This document shows positions 48,998-63,500 of a stretch of DNA of 64,000 nucleotides, one piece after another. Numbering within the stretch: position 1 is the first letter of the stretch; each line of letters opens with the position of its first letter. Below the pieces are notes generated by a model. It made no database searches. It was not told where the DNA came from and was given only the letters and a program-made list of their open reading frames with translations. This DNA comes from Apteryx mantelli. Taxonomy: Eukaryota > Chordata > Aves > Apterygiformes > Apterygidae. Location of the stretch: assembly GCF_036417845.1 (NCBI RefSeq), contig NC_089979.1, positions 27,531,958 to 27,595,957 on the forward strand, read 5' to 3'. A program made the translations under genes and the position numbers.

Positions 48998-49510
48998 AAG
49001 TTCCCTAACATGACAATCCTCTCAGTGTTGGTGTAAACAAACAGAAGTGAGGTTGAAGTACAGTAAAACTTTTAACACTCTGCTGATCCTATGCTTGCTT
49101 CTTATGTTAGGTGAATTTTGCCCACCGTGGTCCATCTCTAGACATTTTCTTTTTAAAGAAAAGTGTAGGTAATCTGCTTTTAACCAGTTATGTCTGTAAA
49201 TGTATATTGAGAGAATTGAAGTATTTATAAACAGAGTCATTTATTTAAGGAAAAGGTCATTCCTCTTTCATATGGTGATGTGTGTTAATTCCATTTACCA
49301 TTGTTTATATAAAAAAACTTGTTTACAAAAGAATAGTGTAAATGTTCATGGCCATTTTGTTCATTTGATTTAGTAGATACAATTGCGTTAACATTGTTGA
49401 ACTGTGATGTAAAGTATGTAAGACTGGTATGAAATTGTGCTTTCTGAATGTTTTAAAATTACAATCAAAGCACTGTAAACACAGGAAAAATAAAAACACC
49501 TGTGCAAATG
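48902..49510 (+). other. ATP6V1C1: ATP6V1C1 exon 13: last coding part and 3' UTR
   Basis: The acceptor is CTCTTTTGTAG. The exon codes [20 protein letters not shown] and [11 protein letters not shown] with TAG at 48,995-48,997. The 3' UTR runs at least to the AATAAA at 49,489-49,494, which has a GT-rich TGTGCAAATGTGTC downstream. An ATTAAA at 49,584-49,589 could give a slightly longer form. Longer 3' UTR forms extending into the next kilobase cannot be excluded. Confidence 0.88.
49489..49494 (+). terminator. Poly(A) signal AATAAA
   Basis: First canonical hexamer in the 3' UTR, about 490 bases after the stop codon, with GT-rich sequence 12-25 bases downstream. Cleavage is expected near 49,510. 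Confidence 0.75.
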
Positions 49511-51004
49511 TGTCACTATTTATTGTATGATATATATATATAACTGTGGATGCCTCTGTCTAAACTTGATCAACTGATGAAATATTAAAAACCTATGCTA
49601 TATCCTGCATATGGTAGTACAGAAATGCAATAGAGTTCAACACAAATACTTTTAAGATATGCAGGTATTTCTTTTGTGGAATTGTGCAGAAAATACTCAA
49701 GTATATGTTTGGCCATCAAGCCTATGTATGAATGTGTATGTCATGTTTATCTCCTTCATGACTCTAAAGAAATTTGAGAAGTAATTATTGGGAAGAATAA
49801 TAGCCTGGACAGGTACACAAGCTAGTCACATCTGGGATTTTTTTTGATGTTCTTTGTAGTTTTCAATCTACAAAGTTGCAGCCTGGAACCAATTCATGGC
49901 TTTGAGCGCTCTGTTATTTGATGCCTCTCCACTTTTTTTGTGGCATCTTTTCTACTGTACAAGGCAGTGACAGCTTCCTTTTAATGTGTATAGGGAAGGG
50001 ATGATTTTAGTAGTTATCACAGCTATTGCAAATATGCTATATATTACAGTTGTTAAATATGCAGTAAGAACTGCAGTACTCTTTAAAGCCAATTTGCATT
50101 AAGACTGAGATTGGGGAGCACTGATTTGTCGAATTTAATATTAGAAGTACTGTAGCCATTGTTTTCTTTTAATCTTATTTAGTCCTTAACTGAAAATACC
50201 CGTAATATAGAAGTTTCAACTGCAGAATCCCTAATCATGAATCAGAAGAACTTGTTATCTTGGATATGCAAACATTGAAATTTCTGATTATCAAAAAAGG
50301 TGACCAGCTTTGAGTGCAGAAGTTGTATCTAACTCTTGATGATGAACTGTGGTTCTGAAGTCTACAGAAAAAATGAAATGCAAGACAACAGGCAGGCTCT
50401 GATTCAGCCAGTGGAAAATTGTATTTGCTTTTCTTACTGATATTAATTTTATAGGTAAAACATAATTTAAAACATAAAATCTCTTGATTGAGATCAAGTG
50501 TTTGGTTCTCTGGCTCTTTCCTTTAGAGAAGATAACAGCTGCTTACTGTGCTGACCAGATTATTAAAGTATGTGGGCAAGAGGAGGAGCTGGGCAAGAAA
50601 GGGGAAAACCCTTCCAATGTGTAGACCTAAACTTGAATACTGACTCTTATTATTGTGTATGAAGATGTACTCCTTAGTTCTGAGCCCACCTATAGCTGTG
50701 AGATAATGCTTTGGGGTAAAACGGCAGCCAGAAAACTGTTTTTTTGTTTGTTTTTTTTTTTTTGTCCATTGAAAAGCACTTAGTCCTGAAAGCATAGAAG
50801 TTGTCTCTGCTCTTCATTAAATTTTTATTTGATTTATTTATTTTTTTTAAAACTTACTGTGAACAAGTGCAGTATAAAGGTTTACATGTACAGTAAGCAA
50901 CTGCTTTGCTGTGGACTGTGATGAGTCTCTGCCTTGTTCAAGGAGCCTAGTGCCTGCTAATGCAGCACTAGGCTCTTTTTAAATGAAGAAGTGCTTGAGA
51001 ATGG
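49511..51004. other. Downstream flank of ATP6V1C1
   Basis: Contains a short TA microsatellite at about 49,530-49,542 and no recognised gene. It could be an extended 3' UTR produced by a distal poly(A) site, but no second AATAAA is obvious here. Confidence 0.55.
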
Positions 51005-51885
51005 AAGCAAGAGGCAGCTGGCCAATAGAATGGACACCAAATTTAGGAGGAGCAGTCAATAGGGTGAGGGGCAGGGCTGCTATTCAGAGGGACTGGGACA
51101 GGCTGGAGAAAAGACATGAACCTCATGAAGGCCAATAAAAGCACATGCCAAGTCCTGCACTCCTGGAGGAATAACCCCATGCACCAGAACAGGTTGGGGT
51201 CTGACTGGTTGGGAAGCAGCTTTGCTGAAAAAGGGTCTTTGGCTTCCTGTGGAAAACAAGTTGACCATGAGCCAGCAGTGTGCCTTTGTGGCAAAGGCCA
51301 ACTCTATACTGGGCTGTATTAGTGAAAGTGTAACCAACAGGTCCAGGGTAGTGATCCTTCTCCTTTATTCAGCATTTGTGAGATCATGTCTGGGCTCTGT
51401 AGTACAAGAAAGACATTGGTATAGGGGAGCGAGTCTAGTGGCTGCCGCCAAGCTGGTCAGGGGGCTGGAGTGCAAGCCATGCAAGTAGAAGCTGGGAGCA
51501 CTGGATCTGTTCCTGCTGGAGGAGAGAAGGTTAAGGGCAGGTGCTACTGCTGCCTACAACTGCCTGAGCCATGGATAGAGAGAAGATGGAGTCAGAGCCT
51601 ACTCAGAGGTGCACAGTGATGGGATATGAGGCAGCGGACACAAGATGGAATATGGAACATTCTGATTAAGTGGAAGAATTCATTTTATTTTTTTTAATCA
51701 TTAGTGTGATAAAGTACTGGAAGAGGTTGCCCAGAGAGGTTGTGGACTCTCCATCCTTGGAGAGGTTCACGGTTCAACTAGAAACATCCCTGAGCAACTA
51801 GATCTAGTAAGACCTGCTTTGAGCAGGGATTGAGGTGGATGACCTCCAGAGATGCATTCCAGCTTAAATTATTCTATCATTCCAC
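51005..51885 (+). mobile_element. CR1 LINE, degraded 3' part, plus strand
   Basis: About 880 bases resemble the end of CR1 ORF2 and its 3' UTR. Diagnostic words include GACTGGGACAGGCTGGAGAA, TTGACCATGAGCCAGCAGTG, GGTTGCCCAGAGAGGTTGTGG and GATGACCTCCAGAG, ending in the ATTATTCTATCATTCC tail. Stops and indels break the frame. It lies in the same orientation as the second copy about 1.2 kb downstream. Confidence 0.92.
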
Positions 51886-53139
51886 ATTGATTTTATGGAT
51901 AATGAAAGGGATGCTTCTTGACTGTCAAGGGGATATGTTGCAGTATGACCATGATGCTGCATGACCTAAGTGTGCAAGAAGGTATAAAATGAATTCAGAG
52001 TTGATATCTGAATGTAAGATTCTAGTAATAATCCAAGTTCATGTGTATACAAGAAAAATTGACAAAACAGCCAATAAATGATAACCAATGGATGATAATA
52101 AAATGTGTAATGCATTTAATTAGATCCTTCATTCTTTTATTTGAAGCAGAGAGATGCCTTGAAATACTAATCCATGGGATTTAGCACTTCTAGATCCCAC
52201 TCGGTGCTGGTTGCTAGTTTGTCATGTTATGCTATATTTTTGCTGTACTACTTCAGTAAAGAAATTTCGGTGATGCCTCTAGACTTGGGTTGTCTGTGGC
52301 TGAAGTGGTAGACTCAGAATTTGCAAGGAGAGGAAGATTATACAGTATTAAATATTAATGACCAACCATGGCATAGCAGGGACAACTGAGGTCCCTGGGC
52401 TTTCCTAGTGGTAAAGGGAGATACTTTGGATACAGGGCATGGGAGGTAGTCTGGATTAGATTTAATTTATAGGGAAAGGCTACAGTAAAAACACCCTCTT
52501 CTATTTATACAATTTATTATATTTCTGGAGTTCTTAAAAGAACTCTGGCCAAATGGAACAGGAATTAAATTGTGTAGAAATGGAAATTTTTCTTTCAGTA
52601 TGTAAGAAGCATGCCAAGTGATTAAGGCAGAAGATGATTTGTGGAGGAAATGGAGAGCATATATACTCTGGAATGTGAGGAGTATGGAAATTTTTTAAGT
52701 AACAACAGGTGAATTATGTCTTAATAGGAAAAGCAGGCATCACTGGAGTTTCACAATTTGAATGTCTGTAAATAGTCAAAATCTGAGAGGGGGAGAAATC
52801 TGCGCAGCACAAGTATCTAGAATAGCAATATGTTAATATTTTATTAAATTTAACATAGATACCATTAGAAAACTGATAAAGCATAGTAATGAAATTGTAT
52901 TAAAAATTGATACCTGCAGTGAGTTCCTTCAGGGTTACCAGAACTGAGAGAAGAAAGAGTGGAGAACTGGGCAGAAGAGAAAATTTGGTAGCTAGGAGCT
53001 TGTAGAAGGGACAGTTACCCAGACACAGGAAAGAGGTAGATACTAATATTTATGAGCAATAAGAGGCAGTAGAGCGTGTGTAATTGCTTGCTGTCTCTCA
53101 GTCTACTAGGAGAGATCACCAAAGGCATGAAACAGAGTG
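51886..53139. other. Spacer between two CR1 copies
   Basis: AT-rich sequence with no recognised gene. The exact 5' edge of the next CR1 copy is uncertain by about 100 bases. Confidence 0.55.
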
Positions 53140-54548
53140 GGAGATTTTTAATGAACTTAGGGAAAATGAACCATTAATAGAAATTTGCTGGAACAAAGCA
53201 AATGTCACTCCTATCTTCAAGAAGGGCAAGAAGGAGGATCTGGGGAATTACAGGCCAGTCAGCCTTACCTCGATCCTGGGGAAGGCAATGAAGCAAACAA
53301 TCCTGGAAACCATTTCCATGCATCTTAAGGACAAGGAGGTAGTAGTCAGCATGGATTTACAAAGGGGAAATTGTGCCTGACCGATCTGATAGCCTTCTAC
53401 GATGAAACGACTAGCTTGGTGAATGAGGGGAGAGCAGTGGATGTTTATCTTGACTTCAGCAAGGCCTTTGACACTGTTTCTTATAACATCCTCATAGACA
53501 AACAAGTATGGACTAGATAACTGGACAGTGAGGTGGATTAAAACTGGGCTCAGACGGTTATGAAGTCCACCTGGAGGCCAGTCACTAGTGATATCCCCCA
53601 GGGATCGATAGTAGGGCCAATACTGTTTAACATCTTCATAATGGCCTGCGCGATGGGGCAGAGGGCACCCTCAGCGAGTTTGCAGACAATGCAGAACTGG
53701 GAGGAATGGCTGATACACCAGGGTTGTGCTGCCATTCAGAGGGACCTGGACAGGCTGGAGAAATGGGCCAGCAGGAATTTCATGAAGTTCAACAAAGGCA
53801 AGTGCAAAGTCCTGCATCTGGGGAGGAGTAACTCCAGGCACCAATACAGGCTGGGGGCTGACCTGCTGGAAAGCAGCTCTGCGGAGGAGGACCTGGGATC
53901 CTGGTCAACACCAAGTTGACCATGAGCCAGCAATGTGCCCTGACAGCAAAGAAGGCCAATGGCATCTTGGGCTGCATTAGGCAGGGTGTTGCCAGCAGGT
54001 CGAGGGAGGTGATCCTTTCCCTCTACTCAGCCCTGGTGAGACACATCTGGAGCGCTTGATCCAGTCCTGGGCTCCCCACTATGAGACATGGAGCTACTGC
54101 AGCGAGTCCAGCGAAGGGCCACAAAGATGGTTAAAGGTTTGGAGCATCAGCCATACAAAGAGAAACTGAGAACTGGGGTTGTTTAGCCTAGAGAAGAGAA
54201 GCCTGAGAAGGGATCTTATCAATGTGTATAAATACCTGATGGGAGGGAGTAAAGAAAACAGAGCCAGATTCTTTTCAGTGGTGCCCAGTGAAAGGACAAG
54301 AGGCAATGGGCACGAGCTGAAATTCCATTTAAACATAAGAAAAACCTTTTTTTATGGTGAGGGTGGTCAGGCACTGAAACCGTTGTCCAGAGAAGTTGTG
54401 AAGTCTCCATCCTTGAGGTTATTCAAAACCTGACTGGACACAGCTGTGAGTAATCTGTTCTAGCTGACCCTGCTTGAGCAGGAAGCTTGGATGAGACACG
54501 CTCCAGAGGTGCCTTCTGATCTCAGTGACTCTGGTTCTGCCATTCTAT
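53140..54548 (+). mobile_element. CR1 LINE with inactivated reverse transcriptase, plus strand
   Basis: A 5'-truncated CR1 about 1.4 kb long. The translated pieces carry reverse transcriptase landmarks: NVTPIFKKGKKEDLGNYRPV at about 53,200, the motif-A region [17 protein letters not shown] at about 53,440-53,490, and PQGSIVGPILFNIF (motif B) at about 53,600. Stops near 53,378 and 53,517 and frame changes interrupt it. The catalytic FADD site reads FADN at about 53,678-53,690, so the enzyme is dead. The 3' UTR ends near 54,548 with a degenerate ATTCT-type tail. It is a fossil retrotransposon with no host role evident. Confidence 0.93.
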
Positions 54549-57500
54549 AGCTGCACACAGGCTGCCCAAGGGCAGAACAGAAGACTCAGTGGGGAGGAAG
54601 GGCAAGATAGAAGGTGAATTCAAGGGGAGATTGTAAAAGGATACTGCAGCATCTTTGTAAGCTTTAAAGAGGAGGAAGAAGGGAAAGGAAATTCTGTGCA
54701 ATATGGCTAAAGGGAAGAGAATGTCTTCTTCCTTTATGTATTATAAAGTCAAAAAGTAAACAGGCATAAAAAGAGATTTCAAATCTGGTAAGGTAATAGT
54801 CTAACATGTCAAGGACAGCAATTAATATAGGAGGAAATATGGTGATATGCTAAATGACTGAATTTTTTTGTGTTGAAGTTGATCTTTATCATTATTGTAG
54901 TTTTTTGGATGTTCTTGGGCAGAGGCCTGAGTGTGAGTGCTCCTCCAATATTCAAGGACTTGCTTCTGGGACTGGTTTTGTTTTAAGAAATACAAGCTGG
55001 TAAACATGGCAAACTATAGTGACCAGTGAATTTGAGACTTGGTGTGTTTCTTTTCTTTTCAATATAGTAACATTTTGAGACACTCAGCTTTAAACCTCTG
55101 TTAGTTTAATTTTCACAAAGATATTAATGATTTTGAAAGCTTTCTGAAAGAGAAATGTATCTATGTTCTGCTTAATTATTAAATATAGAAAAACATCGCC
55201 CACAGTGATTGACTCCTGAGCAGAAGAGTTTAGGAGGTAACTTTGTACCAGTTACCTTTGTACATGCATTTGTTTATTTGGTAGCTTTCACACTGGGAAG
55301 GAATGTTTGAATTCTGCTCCATCTCTTGTATCAATAAATGTAGTGTTTGTCTTTCATCTCCCTTAGATTTGATTCTCAGACTGAATGACTTTAACATTTG
55401 CCAGCAGCTTAGTAATTATCTCAGTATGTAGACAGTATGTAGTTTATCTTATGCTAACTTAAATATCTTTAAGGGCACAATATGTGAGATTAGTCATAAA
55501 CAAATGGCATCACCCTTTATTAGGTGGGGATGTGAACCCTGCCTGGGATCTTTTAGTGTTGCTTTGGTATAAGCAAACTCCTGCACTTCTTTACTAGGTC
55601 ATTAACTGCAAGAATCACTGGAAGAGTAAATCACGAACCCTTAATCTTGCAAAAGTCAGGTTTCTGTAAATCACCAAGAGACAAATCCTGCATTTTTTGG
55701 GGTCAGGGAAAATACAGGTATGATGTTTGAATTCCTGCCAGGGCAAATTCAGTGAATTTAGTATAATTTTATTGAGGTTCGACTAAGCCCACAAGCAGAT
55801 TATTGCAGCACTGTATTTCCCTGAGACTTTTGTGCCAGAAAGAATACGTACGATTTCTTTTTACCTAAAGCAAGAAGTGGCGCTTTGAGGAAACAGGGTG
55901 TTGAAAGTCTCCTGCCTTTTTTCTGTGGGAAAACAGAGAGGAGGCAAGTCTATTTTGTATGAGGAGGGGTTTGTCCCTTCTTCCCCCCGACCTGAGCCAT
56001 GACAGCCAGCAGACCAGCAGAGCAGATTTTGGAGGCGCAGAGCTGCAGCAATCCATAGCGAGCCAGCAGGCACGCAGGTATCTCCCGCAGGGCTGCCAGC
56101 AGGCTGAGAAGCTGCAGCTGTGCGCTGGCTTTGTGCAGGTCTGGAGAGCTGCGCGTTGGCCAGAGCAGAGGACCACTAAAGAGGAAGCTAACTTAAACAG
56201 AAGTAGGCGATGGGGAGTGAGCTTTGAACAGAAAATGCTGTTTGGCAGGACTGTACTTTTATGCTAAAGAGTTAGTAAAATAAAAGTGAGGATGCATAAT
56301 ATTTTTGGCTAAAGTATGGTTCTTCTAAAAACGTTGTATTTTTAGCTTTAGGCTTATTCAGAACTTCTCCTGTCTGCCATTATGTTTCTCTGTATGCTCT
56401 TTCAGGAGTTCTTGAACGTTTTGACTAAAGAAACAATTTTCAGAAATGAAATGTTTATTTGTCACCTCTAGAGAGCAATCTCGAGCTACTTCCAAAAAGC
56501 AGGGTAAAACTGTCACCCAGTGCTTGAGCATGATTAAGCTTTGAATTGCAGTGTTTGATTTTTTAATGATTTCATCTTGTGTTCTCATTTTTAATACTGT
56601 ATATAATTATTATTCTCTGCTTCTCCCTGCTCTCTAGAGATGACTATCTGTTGCTGTGCACATACTCAAACTCTTACTGAAAAGCTTGAAGAGAGGATAT
56701 TTACACATCTTCACAGCGAAACAGAGTTCTGATGGATTCAGAATTGCTGCCTGAAAATTTATATTTCTAACTTCAGGCCCATCATGACACTTCAGTATTT
56801 TAAAAGTGGATTCTTTGACTACACTGTTAACTATTTCAGTCGATTTTGCCAAAAACTAAATTAGGGGATTATTAGGAATCATGTTCCTTTTTCATCAAAG
56901 CAAAAGTCTTCAACTTTCCAACTTCTGTACCATCTCCTTTTCCAATACACAACCCCGCTTCATGCCCAGAGCAACAACAGGAAAAAAAAAAGCAGAATTA
57001 TCCTGAAGCTGAAGATTGTATTATAAGCATTGTCGCAGGTCTTTTAACCTTTATAGCCTTTTAAAATAGTTTCTGAATTTTTTGGTGTGTGAAAATATTC
57101 CTGTAGTTCCAGAAGATTTGTTCCCAAGCTATTCAGTTTCCTTTCCCCCAAAACTTAGATTTTTAAGTTAAATGTTTGAAATTTAGGTTTTTAGCAACTT
57201 CTTTTAATAGATCCTGGCAGAGACTTGCCTTTTCTTTCCAGACTTCCCAGAAGACACTCATGGTCACTCCGGACAGAAGCGCTGTGGACATGACTACACA
57301 GTTGCTTTATTCTTGCATAGATCCACGTTGCCAGTGTCTATCTTAGGGCAGTAACAGTGTCAGTACAGCAGGGCAGATCTGGCAGCTGATCCAGCTGAAA
57401 ACTACTTGTTTCCACATGGATCAGTGACCTGCTTTGGCTCACCGCGCAGCTACGTGTATCACTAGTGATGGCACAAGGGCGGCAGAAACAAACCGGGTGC

Positions 57501-60500
57501 TGGACCTGCTTCACCGGCTCAAGTGCAGACTTGCCCTTTCGTTAAGTGACTTGGCCACCACACCTTGTGAAGACTGTGGTTGAGATCCAAAGCCAGCCCA
57601 GGATCTGCAGCCCTTCCTCTCCTCTCGGACAGAGCTTACAAAAAAAGGGGACTATGAGACACTAGTGAGAAAAGTATTTTCTGCTTAACTTTACCTGTGA
57701 ACATGATGGAGAAAACAACTGTAAGAAGAAACATCGATCTGGAACATATGGGACAATCTCACTCTGTAAGGACCCGTTTTCTGCACGGGAGCAGTCAAGA
57801 ACGACAGCCCGGCACTGGCTGCTCCCTCACCTTGCTCTAGTCGGTTGTACCGGCTGGCAGGAGGTCACTGCACGCCCTCTACTGAATCTCTTATTCTCTG
57901 TCCTTCTGCTGCTCTGACTTGCCCCTCGTACCCTTGCTCTCATTCTTTTATACTCTCTCAGTGCTCTCTTCTCTTCTTCCTCTTGAATTTATAAACTGCC
58001 ACTCTACCAGAGGCTGCAGTTTTGAATGCTTTCATGTTGCTAAGCAATGCTGTGCTCCTTCCCTTCTCAGAGGCCTGGTTTTCTTAGAAGTATTCAGTAT
58101 TGGCAGTCCCCCCTTGGTTGCCCTAAATTCAGATGCACCCTTGTCTTTATGTCCCACATAAGCAACAGTCTAACTTGCCAACTTCACCCATGGGTGTTGG
58201 GGCCAGTCATGCTGCAGAAACTGTGAATGGTCGAAAGGATCACAGAGACAAAATGTACTCTGACAAATTATTTTATCAATCTAGTCATTATGCTCCATTG
58301 TTTAAGTGGCTGGAAAAATTAAACTATATCTAGTTTTTTCAGTTACCGATATGATAGACAGATGAAAAGACAAAGTTTTGCACCACTACAGAGTGAAACT
58401 ATCCCCAGAATCCCAGTTGCCCCTTGCAAAATCATGGATCAGAATTACCTATACTGGGGTGAGTGTTTTTACAGATCAATTCAAGGATGAGCTTTACCAT
58501 TAGGAAACGAGCGTCAGAAGAACAGCATTTATAATTGCTTGAGAAATAACACTCTGTTAAGAAAAAGCCCTGTGAAATAGCAAGGGAAAACTAGTGGCTT
58601 CATATTGTATAGCAAATCCAAAGTTCACCGCAGTCAGTCATTGAGAAATCAGTATGAAAAAAATGCCTTGTGGAATTGCTTGGTAGACTGATATTAAGTA
58701 CTTGTCAAGAACAGCTCCAGTGTCTTATCATTTATTTTTTTAAAGGTATCTGAAGGAGGAAATTGTTTCCTTATGGGAAATGCAATCAAAATTAAATTTA
58801 ATAGAGATATAAGTAACGTTTCTTTAACACGTAAATAACTTAGAGTAACATCATTTTTATGAATCTATTACACAAATAGAACTTTTAAATTCTGAGGTAG
58901 GATGGGGAACAGCAGGGAAGTATGAACATTTATATATGCAGTATCATTTATCAGAATAGTAGATAAAAATGAACATCATGAAAAGGTGCTTTCACAGTTT
59001 AGACAAATGTAATAGAAAATATAGAACAAATACAATCATAAAAAATTCATCACAAAGTGATAAGCCTGTACTGCTCAGTATTTGGGAGACATTTTAGTAC
59101 CATATGGTACCGTAAGTCTTGTAAGCCTGTCACTCAGATACTGGGATCATTGAGACTACTGAGACTATTTATAACTGCTCAACAAATCCAGAGACATGGT
59201 AAAGCCTAAATTTAAAATTACTTTTCCGGACAACGAAGAATGTAGAGAAGTGCTTGTAAGTGCGTATCTATGAGCAATCTCCCTTACCAATAGCAGGTGC
59301 TTTTGATAAGCCAAAGACCTAGTTTTCTTTCTGGTCTTGACCTGGACTTTTCAGCTTGTGGGAATGATACGGCTTAAGACATCAAGTGTCTTTTTTCAGC
59401 TTTGGTAGATAAAGCACCGCTCGACTTTTTTTGCTAAATGAATATGAAGCCAGTGAATCACCAGTCACCCTCTGAAGATATGAGATGGTCCAAATGGAAT
59501 ATAAACTCTATTATTTTTGCAGATGAATGAAAGAAGCATTAAAGCCATCTTTAAACACCTACAGACTTAGCTTGTTTGGGGATTTTTTTTTTTCAGGTGC
59601 TAAGCAGACAGTAGTTGCCATCAAGGTCAGCAGTCCAGGTGCAAATAGCCACTGATTAGTCCAAATGGCAATTTCCAACCCCACATGCGGGGTATTTTCA
59701 AGTGGGGCCAAACTCTCCAGCAAGTTTATAATTAAAGTATTAGGAAGTTTTAGTTCTACTGATACCAGAAATAATGACTTGAAATATGGTATTTGTCTCT
59801 TGTCATTTTCTCTAATAATTTATAATTTTTTTGCTAATGGAAAAGTTTATTATGATAGTTGTTTAGGTAGAGTCTAAAAATAGCTTTAAATTATTTTTAA
59901 AAACTTGAAATTCTTTAAAGACAGCTTTAGATTCATTAAATTCTTTAGCTGACCTTCTGAAAAAGTGTAGCTTAAGAAAAGTAGATAAGGATTATTTTGT
60001 GTTTAGGTAAGAAAGGCTGTTGTAATAATAAAAATACTTTTTCATATAAATATAATTTTTCTTACACAAGTATTTGAAATCTGAGAGCTTCAAAATTGAA
60101 AAAATGAAAATGAACAGGTGAAATAATACTATCCCCACTGCAGTTAATGACAGTCTTGACACTTATTTCAATCAGGCTAGGATTATGCTCAACACATTGA
60201 ATCAAACTTATAATTTTCCTGCTGCTCTGCTTTGCTAGAAAAGAATTCAGTTGCCTCATTTAGCCTTTTGTACCTCTCAGTAGTTCTCATGCAACTGACC
60301 CCAAGGAATTCAATAGTGGAACCTGAACAATAATACAAAATCCATTTATGTTTAAAATAGCTATGTAGGAATTTTATTCTTCTTGAATAATTTCCTAATA
60401 AAACAAACCTGTGAAATTTGAGTTTTAAGGGAAGAAAAAAGTTAATTTCAGAAAAATCTTTAAAAGCAGGCCAGCTGCTTAACAATGCTTACCATAATTT

Positions 60501-63500
60501 TTTACATAATTAAGGAACTAACACCTTGTCCTATCTTGATTTAAGTAAATCTTTGCAAATAATAATGTTAAAGTAATAAACTTTGAAGAAGATTCTTTTT
60601 TTTGTCATCTGAGCTGTGTTGTGGAACAGTATCCAGCATTCATCCATAACATGGAAAAGGAACCTTTACCAAAATAAACATATACTGAGGAAGACTCAAA
60701 ATGGCAGAGTTAGTGGCTGGAACGGAATTTAACCAAGAAAGACCAGGTGCGAGATTCAGCTCCAGACAACAAAATTCAGGTGTCTACATGTAAGCCGGGT
60801 GCGTAAGCTCTCAGTGTAGACAATTTAAGACCTCGGGTTTGTTACAATTAGGAAAACACAGCTGCCCAGTGCCATTTAAAAGGCCACAAGGTGTCTGAGG
60901 CATCCAGTCAGGACTGGCAGATCAGACACAGGACCCATGCGAGACCCATGTCTTTCCCCATTTCTCCATGTGGCTGGAGGTCAAGCAGGACACCCCACGG
61001 CACACCAGATAGCTCTAGATGCTTTGTTAATGCCACTGCCTTGAACCCCCTCTGCCTGGGCAGCCAAATTGCTCTCCAAGCTGTTAATTAGGCCTCCATT
61101 GACTGTAACGGGGCATCGACGTGTTTAGGTCTCTTAATCTCAAGCTGAATCACAAGCCCTGTGTTTCTACGCTCAAAAACCTACTGCCTCAAACTTTATT
61201 CCTCTGCATAGCGCTCTCTGCAAATCACCGTCTTCAAGTGCTATGCTGGGCTGCTTGAAGACGAAGCTTTGTTGTTGCTGTTGTTGTTGCTGTTGCTTTT
61301 TAACTGTTCTTGAAACTATTTAAATGTGTGCTGTCTTTATCCTTATGATGAGTCACATACAGAAAACGAAACAAACACATTACCATCCCGTCGCAAGCGA
61401 ACCCACAGTAAACGAATCTGAACACTGAATGCATTATATCCATGATAAAACACATTATACCCGTGATAAAACCGGGGTCAAAGGAAGCAAAAGTGGGCCC
61501 ATTGCTTTGTCGTAACCACTACAAAAGTCAAAAATAAACTACAACCGATCCCACATCAGCTATCAATCTATAATGCCGCCGAGGCCGGGTGAATCAGGCT
61601 GTTCTGTTTGCACAGATGTGGTACAATAAACCTGTGGCCTGTGTCAGGGCTCCCAGGTGCAGAGTAAGACTGCTAATGAATAATCTGAGCGCTGATAGAC
61701 TTAACGCACACACGAGGCAGTGCCTTTCGGTGTTGTTCTGGTCTGTAACACAATGCCTTCTGAAAACAGCAGCTGAGTAATTCAAAATTTCAGGGAATTC
61801 AGGCATGAATGAGTGGAATTTGCATGCTAGGTGACATCTGGAGAAGTATGAATTTTCACTGAAATAACTATTTAATCTCTGTCTCATCACTGCTCTCAGG
61901 GTAACCTCATGATTAGGGTTGATAGCAGAGTTTCTATAACTACACTTGGATGATCGCTCTTTTTTCTGGCCTCTCTTCTTTACCCCCGTTTTTCTCTTTC
62001 CTCTGTGCACCATCTAGAAACATACTGATTTTATCTGAAATCATGCTTCTCCCATTCTCTGATTTGGAATGGCACTAGCGATAACAGGGTTTCAGACAGG
62101 TTTCAGTCACTGACGGCTATACCACTGACTGATATGGAGCACTAGTATCATCATGTTTAAAAATAGGCCTTGAAGCCTTCACAGTTGTGACTAACACTGT
62201 GGGTCATACACGAATTTCTAATCCATTTCCTGGATGTCTGATCATTTTTCACAGGTGAATGATACTTGCACACAAAATTATCAGCATGCAATTTTACATG
62301 GACCTCTGATTTTTCTTTACCTGAAATTATGAACTTCAGTGAGGACAGAAATGACTTTACTAACCTCCTCTCCTAATTTTATTGATTTAAATTGGGCAGG
62401 ACTCCTAACATTTTTGCATGAGGATCTTTGCTGCCAGAAATCGCAAGAGCTTAACTTCCTCTCTCCCTAGCCTTTAGGTCTGCATCTGATCAGACCCTCC
62501 AGCCTGTTATGTTTTTCCTCATAGACTAGGTTAGTGACAAAGAAGATCAGAAAGATGAGTAAATCAGAATTAACTTCTCTTAGTCTGTAATCCTGGCTGC
62601 CCTAAACCAGAAGAGTACTAAAGAGCTCTAGTAAAATGAGTTAATCTCATCAACCAAGACAAAAGACTAGCATGAGACCCAAGTGCGCTGGGGAAGGTGG
62701 CTAATGGAGAGCTCACGTCGCTGTGGGAGGATTTGTTCCCGGGCAGTTCCTTCGTGCTTTTTGTACACAGATAACACAGAGTTCTTCCCTTCTGAAACCA
62801 AGTGTCAGCAGTTCATACGGATAATTCTTATGAGAAGGTTATTTTCCAAGCTGTCAAGCTTTTACATTAACATTTACATTCCAGTTGTATTCACTCATGA
62901 CTGTGCAAACTTTATCTGCAATCATAGAAATTTTGTTTGATAAAGACTGGAGAATGAATAGGCTTTAAGCCCATATAGGACCATTATGTGCAACAAAGAC
63001 CACAAAATGCCAACAAGCGACTTCTGCAGCTGGCTCAAAATGGCTAGCTGAACTAGTGCTTATTTGCTGGTAACACATCTAGTCTTAAACAGCCAAAGAG
63101 ATTTACACTTCAGTAATCCATAGTCCTACTTAAATTATTCCAGTGCTGTCCTCACTGTTTAAAAAATAAAAATAAAATTGTGCCTAACTTTTAGTCTATT
63201 CTCTGGTAACCTAAATTGCTAGCCCTTTGTTATTGGCTATATTCTAGTAAATCAAACTCTTTACATGTCGATATCAAATGGGATTTGTTGTGTTAAAATG
63301 ACAAACAATGGATAGGAACGAAAGCCTAAAAGGAAAACCATAATACTTTAAAATCACAGATTCCTATACAGTGTGTAGGTCCTCCAGTTTGCTCTTTCAA
63401 AGGAAAACAGCAGTGTCATAACACTCTAAGCAGCAATTCAAAATGCCTTACAGTGAAACTGATAATTGTTTAATGGGAGTTTGGGTGCTGTGTGTAAAAA

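Noticed and set aside
51116..51488. Short open frames inside the first CR1 copy
   Set aside because: They are fragments of the degraded retrotransposon, not host genes.
55959..56267. Plus-strand frame of about 100 residues downstream of the gene
   Set aside because: Local GC richness explains the open frame. There is no start context, splice structure or recognisable domain.
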